In this document: positions 44,799 to 58,300 of the stretch, in pieces
Layout: each line of letters starts with the position of its first letter
Position numbering within the stretch: position 1 is the first letter of the stretch
From: Physella acuta
Lineage: Eukaryota > Mollusca > Gastropoda > Physidae
DNA: 64,000 nt
Direction of reading: 5' to 3'
NCBI RefSeq assembly: GCF_028476545.1
Contig: NW_026732311.1
Coordinates: 370,501 to 434,500 of the forward strand
Made by a program: the position numbers and the translations under genes
Notes under the pieces: model-generated
The model's input: only the letters and a program-made list of their open reading frames with translations
The model's database searches: none
What the model was told of the DNA's origin: nothing

Positions 44799-45023
44799 CA
44801 GTGGCTTAGGCGGGGGGGGGGGGGGGGTCAACCCCCCCCCATAGACCCCTCGGTATATATATATATAAAGTATGAGGGGGGGGGGTGCAAATCGAAAGTT
44901 TGAGGGGGGGGGGGTGCAAATCGAAAGTTTGAGGGGGGGGGGGGTGGTGGTGCAAATCGAGAGTTTGTCCCCGGGTAAAAATTGGAACCCCCCCCCCTTG
45001 AAACGATCTTGGCTACGCCACTG
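44799..45023. mobile_element. CAGTGGC hAT MITE, reverse copy
   Basis: It begins CAGTGGCTTAGGCG and ends TTGGCTACGCCACTG, flanked by a perfect 8-bp duplication TCGGCTAC (44791-44798 and 45024-45031). The interior repeats GCAAATCGAAAGTTTGAGG three times, the reverse of the block in 9083-9387. Confidence 0.9.
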
Positions 45024-45089
45024 TCGGCTACCAAACTGAATTATTTTAAAAATCTAAAAATATATTTTAATGTCCTCGGTTATCAAGTT

Positions 45090-45540
45090 CATTAGGTCGT
45101 TGATTCATTTTTATTGCAATCTACACAAGTAAAACTTAAATAACCGCCAATATTCTTTTTCAAAACTTACTTTTTAAAAATGCAAGTGCGATTTCATGCT
45201 TTCAATCCTTCCCCCCCCCCCCCCCCACACACACACACAATTTAAAAAACCTATAGTACTATATCATATATGGACGATCCCTTTCAATATTAATTACGTT
45301 AATCATACACAATCATTTATAACATTTTCTAAATAGCTTCTTTAACTAAAAGAAACTCATCTGAATATTAAATATTCTAATTTTTAAAAAAATAATTGGA
45401 TTCACTGATGAGAAAAGCGCCCCGCCTTCCCCAGTGTTTATATAGCCGCTAGATAACGGATGTGATGTAGGAACTGTTCTGTTTCGTGTCAGGTAAAATA
45501 TAACCGTTTATTTAAGCTTGGTTTCTTATTGGCCTGGATG
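45090..45540. other. Intergenic DNA, nothing recognised
   Basis: A C run followed by ACACAC at 45210-45239; otherwise AT-rich without a gene. Confidence 0.4.
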
Positions 45541-45544
45541 CATG

Positions 45545-45640
45545 CCGTGTTTCTTCCAGACTGTTTTCTCCGGGGGGGGGGGGCACTTGATATTTTCGGG
45601 GGACGGCGGACGGGACGACACCGGACACTGGTAAAAGTAT

Positions 45641-45680
<40 letters not shown>

Positions 45681-45768
45681 CATTTCGTTCGGGGGGGGGG
45701 GGGGGGGGTAGACTCTCTTCGGAGTCCCCACTCCCCCCCCCCAGAAGAGATGCCTGGAAGAAACTCTG
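45545..45768. mobile_element. G/C-run hAT MITE, copy 7
   Basis: It has the left end CCGTGTTTCTTCCAGAC and the right end GATGCCTGGAAGAAACTCTG, with family blocks between G and C runs. The central ATATTTTCTATATAAA of other copies is replaced by a longer TA repeat. The target duplication is not clear. Confidence 0.8.
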
Positions 45769-45780
45769 TATGACTGTATG

Positions 45781-46038
45781 CATGGGTGGACTGGCCCACT
45801 GGGATAAAACTCGGTGGGCCACCGGTAAAAAAAAAAAAAAAAAAATCACTGTGGGCTCCTTGGAGAACGGTGCTGTAATTGTTAATTCGTTTTTTAAATT
45901 TAAATAAATAAAACTTCTTGGTATTTTACCGTCCATTCCTTCTTGTCGAGGCGTAAATTATAGTCTTTGATGGGGGGTGGAGGGGGCTTCTATACTTGGT
46001 TCCCGGGCCTCTTGGACACCACCAGTAGTTCACCCCTG
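45781..46038. mobile_element. hAT-like MITE, CAKGGGTGGACT ends
   Basis: It begins CATGGGTGGACTGGCCCAC and ends AGTTCACCCCTG, inverted ends with mismatches. The flanks ACTGTATG and CTTGTATG share six of eight bases. Directly abuts copy 7 of the G/C-run family. Confidence 0.6.
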
Positions 46039-46361
46039 CTTGTATGACGCAACTACCGAGGAGGGGGTGTTCGGTTTTTGTGGCGTGTTACGGAGAGGAA
46101 GGTGTTAACATTTAATTTGTGTTTAAATATAATCTACGCTTATAATACTTAGATCTATGTAATAAAATATATCGCCTAATATTATTAGGCCTGAAGCGTA
46201 ATGTTTATTTTCCATTTTTTTTCTTTGTTATTCAGGATTTGTAAAGATATAGAGTCTAAAGGCAGATCGATCGGTCCACTAATTACAGTACAATATTTAC
46301 TCTTTCCAACCCGATCGTTCGAGAGTCGATACCCTTCGTGACAAAATACGTTTGCTTAATA

Positions 46362-46737
46362 GGGGTCATCTATAAATGACAATGACATCAGGCTTTTTTA
46401 AAAGCCCCCCCCCCGGTCACATGACGTCACAAAAAGGCTACCACCATCATAAAATGACGTCATACCTCAGCATAACCCCAATCCCCCCCCCCTTTAAAAA
46501 AAAACATCGATTTCTTTTTAAAATATTGACTGATATTGACTGAGCTAAGTCAACGTAGGGAAGGGCCTATTAGTCCATTTCTATTTTAATTTATTAAAAC
46601 AGGTTTTTAGAACCAGAAATAACTAAATTTTATTTTCTAACATTTTAATTTTAAAATGCAAAAGTGTTACGTCAAAAATACTGGATAAAATTATGACCCC
46701 CTCCCCTAGGAGTGTAACATCATTTATGGACGACCCC
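46362..46737. mobile_element. GGGGTCATCC palindromic MITE, copy C
   Basis: It begins GGGGTCATCTATAAATGAC and ends ATCATTTATGGACGACCCC. It is more diverged than copies A and B, with an added AATGACATCAGG near the left end. The flanks do not show a clear duplication. Confidence 0.7.
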
Positions 46738-46869
46738 CATATCCGTAGTCTCTACAATGTAACTGATACTACTGATAGTGATACCCCACGACAGATTTGG
46801 TTTCTTCCTTACCTTAAGTAATCTTTAGATTGTTTAGTAATTACCAACATAAGGGGGGGGGGGGGGTAG

Positions 46870-49800
46870 AGATTAATTCGTCAGGACTAAGATATCTGAT
46901 GAAAAACAATTCTAGCCTACTGTTGTGATCATTACAAGGCAGTAGAATAATAAAAAAAAAACTAAATACATTCTAGATAAGTTCAGCTGTCCAAATAAAA
47001 GATTTTAATATGGAATCCACATTCTTCTTGTATGTAGTGGTCTGCTGTATATGCATACTGAGCTGGTTATGTGTGTTGTGCGAAATCCAATTCAATAGGA
47101 TTTACATGTATGTATACAAGTATAAGGTAGCTTTAGATGTATGGTAGCAGTTTAAAATACTAGCTGATTTATGCTTATAGAATGTATTTCCTGAATGTTA
47201 ATCTATTTACTGTAGAAACAAGTGCTTGAAGTTAAAAATAGCAAGTACCACTGAAATAAAGTTGTGCGATTTTACATAAATACTACTATGTCTATTTCCA
47301 ACTAAGGGCCATCTTTGATTTAGACTATCCTTGTTTCAGAAATATATATTTTTTATTAGTTCAACCTGTACTACTGTTTCACAATACAAATAAGCACAAG
47401 ATAATAGAAAATTGTATTACATTAATTTTAATTTGGTTCACTTCCCTATTTTTTTTTTAAAAAAGGTAAAAATTTCATTTCCAGTTTTAGTTTTCAGTAT
47501 TATTTTTTCAAATATTTCACAATATACCCCATAGCATAACTTTTAATTTAAAATGTGTTTAAAATCTAACCTAAAAAAATAAATCTTCTACAAATAGTCA
47601 AATTTTGCAAAAGAACAAAACATTACATGTACATCAATGACCAACCACAAATTGAAAACATTTTGTACAGCTATTGGGTTAGACAATGATTCTTGCCTAA
47701 TGATAAACAAGCACAAAAAAAATATTTTTTAAAGAATATACTAAACACAGGTTGGAAAATGTTTTTTTTAAATTGCAAGTAAAAGAATAACAGACTATTA
47801 AGAGAATTCTGGCTTTTACTACTTTAAAAACTGTATACAGTTAATAGAAATACAGAAATAACTTTAAAACTTGATATAAAACTTTTTCTTTACCAGTTTG
47901 GTTTTTTGTTTTTAAACATATTTTTGGTTTCTGAAACAGTAATTATTGTGCACCATTCATTAAATTTAACAAAATATACAGAAACAATTACAAGGCCATG
48001 GTGCAATTCTATTTTCACTAGCAAACAATTTTACATCATTTAGATTAATTTTAATTATAGAAAAATAAAAATTGATAAAAAAAAAAGTATTACAAATACA
48101 TAAAAACAATCTTTTTTTTTGCCCTGATATGATAACTGGATGTACAAAGTTAGGGCAGAAATTTTTTTTATGTCAAATGTAAAGAAAATGGAAACACAAG
48201 ATTGAGTTTTCAACTTAATGCTTGCGCGACCGGGCCGAAGCGTCAATCTCGTGTGACATTTCTTCTGGTCATGTGACATTTCTGGTTATCACAAACCAAA
48301 GTGATGAACAAATGTTATGTGGTGGTGGCAGATAAGTGGTACATAATTTTTTTTTTTTCATACCAAGACAAAAATAAAAATCTGTGTAGCATTATTTACA
48401 AGCTAACAAATACTGAACAATTTTTTTTATTTTATGAGAAGAAAAACTGAAATATTTTAACCTAGAAATAAATAAACCAACTTATTTACAAGTACTGGGG
48501 AAACATGTTTCAAATTTTAACATACAAGGGCAAAATGTGAAACAACAAAGCATGCTTTAGCAAAGTTATGTTTCCAAATATGCACATGGGGTATTATTGT
48601 GAAATTAGTCTTGAGACAAAAATCTAACACAGTATCTGCTGTTGAAAGTGAACTTACGCTCAAAATTAATCTTACCTGAATAAATTAAAAAATATCAGTG
48701 TTCTTGCATTAACAAAAATAAACCTTGCAGAAAAATCTTCATCAATACTGTGCTAGAGTTTAATATAGATTCAATTTTCTCACCTTAAATAACTTTTTTT
48801 TATGTTCTCATTCTTACATTGCATGTTGTTAACATTAACTCAATAGTTATTGTAAAGGTTTAAATTAAAGTAACAATGTAACTGGTAAGGAAAAAAAGGA
48901 AAGAAAAAAAAATATTTCACTCTTATTCCCTGAAAACATTTAGACAAATAATATGCAATCAAACATACCAAAAGCGCTCCTGCAAAAATTATTTTCATTC
49001 ACAAATAAAAAAAAAAGGTAAATAAAAACCTCGTAGGAAATTAAGGGTAATTTCAAATGTACATTCTTTATGTTAAGATGGCCGCACATACAAGTCATAA
49101 ATATGCTAAAATGGTACCAACCATGAGACAATAAAACACCAGTTAATACTCTCTAAGACTCAAAAAAACCCAGCCCTCCCCACTTTGTGTGAACAATCCT
49201 CCACCTTAAAAGAACAAATTCAAAAGTCAGAATTATTTTTTCCTTCTCAGAAAACAAAGTATTACTAAGGAAAGAAAAAAAAATGGCAGCATTATGCTTA
49301 ATCTAAATAAAGAAATAATAAAAAAAAAAATCTTGTACATGAATGGAAGAGTGCTGAAAGTCAAGGGAAGCATGAGATCACCCAGTTACTCAGTACATGA
49401 ATCATTATATTGAACAGTATTTCACCCCTCTTTCCAGAATTTCCAATTTCACAAAATGTGAGTGAAATAAATGTTAACCACATGTAGGACAGCACTATGA
49501 TATTACTTCAACGGATTTATAGATTAATAATCAAAACTGTCAACACACTCCGCTTCTTAATTTCCTTCAGGCATTCACACTTCTACATAATCCATCTTTC
49601 ATTTCTAGACAACATTATCACAATCAATTTGAAGTTTGTAAAACAATTTGTTGTTAATAAAGCAAGCAAAGAAGAGGGGCATGTTTGTGGATGAAAAGTT
49701 GGATGATGAAATAGTTTTTTTTTGTTTAATTTTTTTTATATTTACAATACAACAAGTTGGGCGAAAGTATCTGAAACCACACAAAAACAAAGAATGTTAA

Positions 49801-52800
49801 AATTATGTTAGTTTTGTTTTGATTAAAAAAAAAATTCTTTTGAATGATTATTAAAAATCAAGCTAACAACAATTTTAAGTTAGCATTGGTTAATTTTTAA
49901 CTGTACTTCAATCATTTAAAAAAAAAAAAAACATTTAATAAGTAATAATGCTTAATACTGGTTAATAGTTTTGAATGAAATGTCCGGTAGAATTTTTTAT
50001 ACACTATTTTTATTTTATTTTGACAAAGTTGAACTTTATTTTCTTTCATGTTGTTAAAATAGGCAGTTTTTTAAAATTATCATTTACATGAAAAATTTCA
50101 GTATGTGACTTCAAGTACTAATGCCCAAATATTCTTGTGGAGCCATACAATTGCTAAGATAGCCTGGTGCCATTATTGCCACCCTGCATCACACTACTTG
50201 TTTGCTACATTCTTTCCTTGCTTCTACAAAGAGGTTATAGGTCGTACACACTCCTAAATGATGAAAACATTGATGAATGTGTCAGTATCTTATAATAACC
50301 TGAGATGTAGATATAATTTACTTACCATTCAAAGTAATAAATTCTCTCTATCTAAACATTCATAAACTAATGAACTCAAGGAGTTAGTAAAATACTGCGT
50401 GCAGTTCAAATTTCACTTGCAAAGATATGACTAATTATTCTATTAAAATACACATACCAAAAGAAAAAAAATGGCAGTTAAATGATAGTGACTTACAACC
50501 CACAAAATGAACATAAATTGATATGAATTTAAATATATTTAACTGTGAAATAGTTTACTTGTAGTTACAGCCTTGCATAAGTGACAAGAAATGAAGTTTT
50601 TACCGTTACCAACATTATACTATCTAAACCAAAAAATAAAGTATGTGCTTATCTATTTCTTTAGAGTCAGAAGAAAAAAAAAAACAATTTTAAAATAATG
50701 GACTGATTAATCAACAATTAGATGAAATTCAATGCATAAATAATGCTGAATGACCACTGACCAGATCACGATAACAAAATTGAAATTTTTATTAGGTACT
50801 ATCAACTCCATTTCCAACTATAGAAGTAGAAAGTTTGTAATTTTAACTTGAAGGATGTCACAACCTGATTCTGTCAACAAATATCTCTAATGGCAGCAAG
50901 AAACAATGTATGGCTATTAGATATTTGTAGCTGAACCTGTTGATATCTCACAAACGCCATAAATTAAAAAGAATGAATTTAAAATAATTATGTAATAATT
51001 TTATACATCTACAATGTAATTGACTGAGCAAACGTGGCAGGAAAAAAGTGCATTCATTAAATTCAGCTCAAAATATTTCGCTTTCTTTGAGCGAATGGAA
51101 CATTAATACATTTTATTGCATGTTGAATGGAGGAACTAAAAGAAAATACATAGCAAACTAAAAGATAAATTTTCATTTACCTCTGTTATCAAAATATACA
51201 TTTGCAAATTAAAATAAAGCCCACCTATTAACCTTAAGGCTAATTAGCAATGAACAAGATTACCCTCATCATACGTAAAAAAAAAATTAAGCATCTATGT
51301 AATGAAATGACTGCCAATGAGAATTGGTCTGCAGGTCATGTACCTTTATTCTCAGATTATGAAAATCAAGCTAACTTACAGAGCATGGAAATTTTAAAGG
51401 CTAAGTAAGCACTGTCTATCCAACCTCTTTACAAGTTAGTTTAAAATGATGAAAGTAAAAATAATCTAGAATATTGAATATGCATTCAGGTTTTGAAGGA
51501 ATTAAAAAAAAAAAAACCAACAGAAACCAACCTGTCCAAATTAGTAAAGTAAGAACCCTTTTCCGTAGAATGATTTAACAGTCACACAAGTGATACTTAA
51601 AAAACAAATAGTTTTTATTGTTGGCAAAAAGCCTCTGCACCGGGGATTGTTGATACATGTGCCAACATGTCACTTTAAGGTTGATCGAGATGTGGGCAAC
51701 AAGCTACGGATCTAGATGTGTTATGATGTTCGGTGTTGGAATGGTTTCACTGCTTTGTATGGTCTCCATCACATTAAGAAGTTTTGAAATTTAAAAAAAA
51801 AAAAAATCCAATATTACATCTAGGTTCTATTTTCTACTTTTCTTTTCTGTTACCCCACCCCCCTTCGAGCCTCTACCGATAAAAAGATTTTGACTACAAT
51901 TTTTGACTGAATATGGGAGACAAAAAATGATCACAGATCAGAGAGCATCATAATAAATGATTTCAAAATAAACCTGGATTATAATGGAGTGCAAATTATT
52001 AGCGTGTTAGACTCATAGAACATTGCTGTGTTTATGTTGAATCATTGCCATAAGGTTATGGTACACACTATTAATTCAAGTCAGATGTATTTTACTACTA
52101 GTATGATTTGCTGAGAACACCTCAAAATAATATCCCTACTATTACAGTAAGAAAAAAAGGTAACTTTATAATACATAACATTGACAGAATAAGGGAAAGT
52201 AGAACAATAAAATAAAAGTATTGCATCTTGCAATACTAAATAAAATAATGAAATCAGGGTTTAACAACAGCAAATGTTTAAATTGAACATATTAAATCAC
52301 ATCATGCAGCCAGAGCTAGTGTCACCCCTAAAGCTCATTTACTCAATGAAATAACACTTCTAATATCAACATGTTCAATTCTGTGTGGGCGGGGATATAA
52401 TTTTTGCATGAACGTATTGAAAATGTGTCCACTCATAATAATACATATAACCAAACTTACTATATTTACAAACATTGTTTTTTTTATTTTGAAAGCATTT
52501 TCCTGTTTATAAGAAATATTAAAAATCCATTATGTACAGTTGGCATTTTAATAAGAATTAAAATCAACATTAGCTATACATACCAATATGGAAGCATAGG
52601 GGATAGGGGGAGTGTTATATCAGGACTAGTGACTATTGTATTGAAACCTGACTATAAATTACATTTCTATATAGTGATACGTTTATGTTTTTATTATGAT
52701 CAAAAGCTGAGTTGTAGTAGTGAATTGAAACATTTCCCCTCCCCCTTACAACATTTTAAAAAAGGTTTGTTTAATTATGATCAGGCCATTTTGAAATTAT

Positions 52801-54589
52801 TATTTTTTAAATAAACAGTTAAGTAGAGGAAAGCAAATAGGATAAATACTATTAAAAGCTATGTATTAAAACCCTAAATTTATCATAAATTAAGGCTTTA
52901 GTTAATGATTATTTTAACTGTGAATAAATAAGACTTTAGAAAGTATAAGAAAAGATTATGTAGTATGAAAAAAATCTGGTTAGAAAGAAAATCATGTACA
53001 ATTTATTTTTTTTAGCTGTGATTTAGGGAATTTTATATTTTAGATTATATTATCTTATTTTGATATCTTACAGCAACACCAGAAATAATATTTAACAATG
53101 AAAACTACATCAGTGATTATTTGAAAATATTTATGTACATTGATTTTCACAATTAATTTTAAAGCTCTTTAAAACTACATTTTTAAAAAATAAAACAAAA
53201 GACTGATAATGCTTTTATAGAAAAACATCAAATGCTACTATTTTCAACATTGGTGTAATTTTTTTTTAGAGAATTAGTTTTCTAAATTATCATAGGAGAA
53301 ATACTAAATTATCATAGGAGAAATAAAATGTCTACATAACCACCTCAGGCTATTTCTCTATTATTTAGAAGCACAGAATAATTACAGAATTTAGCAAGAA
53401 AATAACTTTGATAGTGGCAATAATCACTCTGTTTGTTCCTGATTTGTTCATATCACCATAATAAAAGCACATTTTGTTTACTGTCAACAAATTAACACTC
53501 TTCTTTTAAAATGTCTAATTCCTACATTATATTTTAAAATAATTGAAGATAAAGTAAAAGATATAAACTTAAATTTTTAACAACTATTGTAGAACAACAT
53601 TTCATTCTAAAAATGTAAGTTTTAAAATTACAAAATATTGGAGGAAGTACCCACAATTTCACACAAAATTAGCATAATTAAAAAAAAAAAATCTAATAGT
53701 AACATATGAAGTAGTTAACATAAACAAACAAAAAGATGATCTGCTTTAGATTCTTGGGAAAATTCTCCAGGGATATTAAATTAATGTGCATATAATATTA
53801 CAAAGTGCAGCATAAACCTTCAAATATTTAAGCAAAGCAAAAGATAAACTCATTCTAAGCAAAGAAATGATAAACAAAAAGCCAAAAAAAAAAAAAAAAA
53901 TAACCATGCCGCTATCATTACAATCAAAAGCTATGTGATAGTACGACAGGTTTTTATATTACTTTTAAGGTCATATGAAATATGCAGTGACTACATGCAT
54001 TGTACCTACAATGTGAAACATTGCAATTTTATCTGTTGTTTTGGTGATGTACAGCACGCTACACTTAACAGCATACATCCAAATGCATATTCTGATTATA
54101 GCTTCAGTATAAGTAAATGTGCAAACATTGATGCCTAAGTTTTTACTAGTCCCCCAATCATTTCAAATATACTGGAGACAATTGAAAAGTCTATAAAAAT
54201 ATTTGGCCATCAAGCAATGTGTTTCCATATATGGATATAGTTTATATTTATACTGTCTACATATATTTTTATATTGAAAAATAATGTAAAGCAAATATTC
54301 TTAACACTATGACATCTACAGGATGAGCCGGAAACAAAGATACAGTCAAATAAGAGTTGTGAAGATCTGCAGCAGGGTTTAATCTCAATGAAAGAAATAA
54401 GGAAGAATCACAGTTCCACACACTTTTAACAAGTAACCTTAGAAATGATCACTAAATACATGGATCATCTCTGTTTATTATAGCTGCAAGATAGCTTTTG
54501 AAATATGATGCATTGTCTTCAGAGATTTGCTCACAGGTTTATTCTGAATGACACCTCTAAGCTAGTAATCAACAGGTATTTCCATCTGT
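46870..54589. other. Long AT-rich, transposon-poor tract downstream of the LARP4-like gene
   Basis: For about 7.7 kb the sequence is AT-rich, without G/C runs, MITE ends, SINEs or CTAG clusters. Part is probably the 3' UTR of the LARP4-like gene on the - strand; a TTTATT (AATAAA on -) lies at 54474-54479 and many others follow leftward. I see no supported gene. The open frames at 52404-52814 (+) and elsewhere look like chance. Confidence 0.5.
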
Positions 54590-55231
54590 TTAGTTACCAC
54601 TTTTAAAGGTAAGTAAAAAATGTGTGAAACCTACATGGCAACTAACCCTGTGACAGCTCAGAACAACTACCATCACAACACCATCACCTGTTATTTCAGA
54701 GTTCTGATTACAAGTACAAATGTTACAATTATAATCACAAAGTCTCAAAGAAGAATATTGATGCTGCGACAACCATAAAAAAATATAGCCATATTCGCAA
54801 ATATATTTACATATTGCCAAAAAGATTCTGACATCAAAGGAAAGTTCTAAGCAAAAATAAGCCAAGTCCAGAATGATGCATAAATGAAAATAAATGCCCA
54901 TTTGTGTCGCAGACAACACATCCACATCAATAAAATCCACAAAAAGCACACATAATTTGGGCAAAGTCTTGACTATTTGCACACACAAGCTGGGCAAATT
55001 CCTGACTATTTCCTCAAACAGAAATCCAGGATGACATGAACTAGAAAGAAATTCACCAATTATGTAATCCCATGGCTGTAAACTGCGCACAATCATAGTC
55101 GAAATAATTCGAAACACACCTAAAGCATAAGCATTGAATATGTCACCATCAAAACTAATATCCTCATCTTCACAATTTTTCCCAGCACTTAACAAATTGA
55201 TGGCTGTAGAAACAATCTCTGGGTGAACCAT
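54590..55231 (-). CDS. Unexplained 213-codon ORF after the LARP4-like stop
   Basis: From ATG at 55231, with A at -3 and G at +4, an open frame runs 213 codons to 54590 in DNA of about 60 percent AT, where such length is unexpected by chance. The frame stays open a further 18 codons upstream. It begins MVHPEIVSTAINLLSAGKNC. It is rich in Leu, Ile and Cys, with hydrophobic stretches such as FHLCIILDLAYFCLEL, and holds an internal repeat EIVRNLPSLCVQ / QIVKTLPKLCVL. It lies about 160 bases below the LARP4-like stop, in a different frame. I recognise no family. It could be a second cistron, a separate exon, an old gene fragment or chance. Confidence 0.3.
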   Translation of the reverse strand: MVHPEIVSTAINLLSAGKNCEDEDISFDGDIFNAYALGVFRIISTMIVRSLQPWDYIIGEFLSSSCHPGFLFEEIVRNLPSLCVQIVKTLPKLCVLFVDFIDVDVLSATQMGIYFHLCIILDLAYFCLELSFDVRIFLAICKYICEYGYIFLWLSQHQYSSLRLCDYNCNICTCNQNSEITGDGVVMVVVLSCHRVSCHVGFTHFLLTFKSGN

Positions 55232-55389
55232 TATTACAATGGGACACTCAACAATGATGGGGATAAACCAGTTATTAAATAACACAAAAAGCCACGTTCA
55301 TCTGAGGGTATCACATCAAGAAATACAACCCTCTGTAGGATGTAGGCTGAATGTATGTTTAGTTTTGGTTGGGAAAGAATAGACTAGAA

Positions 55390-58300
55390 TCACTTTTGAC
55401 GAGTATCTGGTTTCCTTTTTTCAAATCTGTTAGATGTTCGGTTTTCCTTAGAGTTTCTACGATTGGCATTGGGTGGCCGAGATGATTGGGGTGGCCCTTC
55501 ATTTCTTGCCATGTTGTCTTTGGATGATCCACGTTGGACAGAACGAGGGCCCTGTTGTTGTCCACCCTGATAATTTCCCTGTTCACGAAAGGCATTGGAG
55601 GATTGATTAGATGAACGGGCCCCTCCGCTTGTGGTTGTGTTATTTTGAGACGAAGTAGGCCCATTAGGAGTCCCTGAGTTGGCAGCTGGGAGCGAAGCCC
55701 CAATTGGCATATTTTCACTAGTGTTACCAGCATTAGCAGCTTCACGATTTTTTTGAGCTACCTGTGCATAGGATGGCTTGGGGGCTTCCTGTTGAAGTAG
55801 AAAAAATGTTCATGATTATAATTAACTACAGTATCTTTCCTGATATTACAAATTAATAATGCACAGAAATGTGGTCTTATTGTAAAGTCAATACATCAGC
55901 AAGCATCTATACTGATTAATTGCAAAAAAGAATACATACAATAGCCGAAGTGGAAGCAGCAGGCGAGGGTAATATTAATGCTTGAGTCTGCTGTTGAAGT
56001 TGTGCTGGAGGCTGTTGAGTTACCCTGGTTTGAACCATATTCTGACCATGACCTTGTCTAACTTCAGGCTGTCTTTGACCTGATACTATAGCAGGGGTTG
56101 CCACTGGAGTACTAGCTTTTTGAGACCTGGTTTGGTAGAATTTAACAGGAGGTTTAGGTTAAGAACTTCCAATGCGAGTGAACAATTATTTTATAAAAAC
56201 AAAAGCAGTACCTTGATTGAGTAGGAATTCCTAAGGGTTCTGAAGATAAAGGTAGCTGTTCAGACCGTACAGATCTAGTATCTGTTGAAATACTATCTGT
56301 ATCAATCTCCTCCTGAGAAGAAGATGTGGCATCTTCATCAGCAACCGAATCTCCATCATCGCCACCTTGAGAGTCTGTAGCTGAGGTAGAATGGGTGCTA
56401 CCAGCAACAGCAGAAGATATAACAGGAGCGGGGGCAGGTGTTGCCACTGGGCTAGGCGTAGTTGATGGTGCTCTCTGTGATCCTGAGTTGCTGGAGGCTG
56501 GGGTACGGGGTTTCCCTCCTCTAACAATATCTGACATTCTGCTTTCTAGTGATATCTCAGAATTAGTTATGCTATTCTGTAAAAATAAGAAGTATTTTAA
56601 TTTCAGTATGTGTATTTTATTGAAGTTCCAAACTATATATGACATAGTACAAAAAAATTGGTAAAATGGCAGCAGATTGGTATGTATTGAAATAATAAAT
56701 GTGCTTTAGAAGTTCACAACATAATGTAAAACTTTTTACCAAGTTAAGACACATTCAACTATTCAATTATATTTAATGAAATTAAATAAAAGATTTGATA
56801 ATTGTAATAAACAAAGGCATTTAAACAAATTAAGTTTAGAAAAATAAACCTACGGCTGCACCAGGAAGAGGTGGAAAGGAATTAGCTTCCATAGTAAAAT
56901 TATCAGCAGCAGCAGGAGCTTGTGAACTAAAATTTGCTCTGTTAGATGGATTGCGTTCACCTCCACGCTGCAGAAAATTTAGAGGAAATTATTAAAATGT
57001 TAAATTGTATCACATATTACCTTTTTGTATGGTGATCAAGTTATAAATAAATATCTTACCTGATTTCTAACATTGTCTTCCCTTTTGTTTCTTTTATTCC
57101 TCCTAAACAAAATAAATTTACATCTTTATTATAGTGTATATATATAACCATTCAGAACAGTAAACAAATTAAAATTATTGTTTAACCCTCTACAGTCCGG
57201 GCATAAAAACTGTTTTACTTTCTGCATGACCAGCCAAAAACACAACTCATTTTTACAGCAAAATAGTTTGGTTATTATGTATGTGGTGAATAAGTCTAAT
57301 AATTTAATAATAATAAAGATAACATTGCTCACAGAAAAACAAAACGTCACTTCTAATATTTCAATAAAAAACAAATTCAAAGTAGTCATTGGAACTACTT
57401 TATTATTTTAATAATTGTATTGTTACATTATAAATAAAGCCTGATCCTATGAAAGAGGCATTTTAATTACTTTTAATTTAGATAATTGTACTGAACCGAT
57501 TTTAGACAACAAGATCTTAATTTTAAAGTTTTTGTAGATAATTAACTGTTAAAACAATGAGAAAGCTTATTACTTATTACTTTCCGCTTCCATCGGTACT
57601 TTAAAAATCTTGTTACCAGCGAGACTTTTGATACTAGGAGTAAAAAATGTACTATACACAGTCTGAGCAAATACAGACACATTGGACTGTACTACAAAAG
57701 AGAATTAGCTGTTGGTAGAGGCCGCATATGACTGTAAAGGGTTAAATAGCTTCAAGTAAAATAAAATAAAACTTGTATAAAAAGTAACCAGAGAATGCAT
57801 GGTCATATGCTATTAGGGTGCCGTACTTTCTACAATATAATAAACAATGAGATGAAATGCATATAAAGCATCTAATAAGGTGTTAATTACCTGTCAAGTC
57901 TGTTGCCAGAAGGAACTTGTTGGTGCTGCTGTGGGTGATGCTGCTGATGTGTACTTTGTGTTGGGGGCATCTGTTGATGCTGCTGAGAATTATGTGGGGG
58001 TGGCATCATGTTATGATGCGGCTGGTGGTGGTGGTGTTGCTGTTGATGAACATTTTGGGGGTGTTGATGATGTGCTTGTGATAAAGCTAGAGGTGGATGG
58101 TGCTGACTGGGGGCATGCTGTTGCTGGTGGTGAGCTTGTTGATGTTGCTGTGGGTGGTGGTGATGAGGCTGCTGTGGCTGATGGTGGTGTTGGACTGGTA
58201 TAGGTGGCGGTGGCTGACTATGATGCATCTGCTGTTGGGCTATAGAGGGAGGGTTGCTAGTTTGTGGTGCAGGGATTGAGGGGACTGGTGAAGGTACAGT

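Larger units (their letters stand above)
43868..45090 (-). mobile_element. SINE family B split by two hAT insertions
   Basis: On the - strand, a tRNA-like head (CTGCTAACCCCAGCAATC, B-box-like CTCGAGTTTTTACCC) is followed by the body GGCAGATGAGGATCGTTAGC, CAACTGTTGCCTTGTAGTTT and GCTACGGAAGC. The head side is interrupted at 44055 by the element 44056-44762 and at 44798 by 44799-45023; SINE-like sequence (CGTCCCC...AAAATCGGC) resumes between and after them. The far boundary is approximate. Confidence 0.6.

Noticed and set aside
52404-52814. 136-codon frame on the + strand
   Set aside because: Low-complexity AT-rich peptide with no domain and no splice or promoter context; unlike 54590-55231 it has no internal structure.
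54590-55285. Read-through extension of the LARP4-like protein
   Set aside because: The ORF is in another frame than the LARP4 stop, so simple stop read-through cannot join them.
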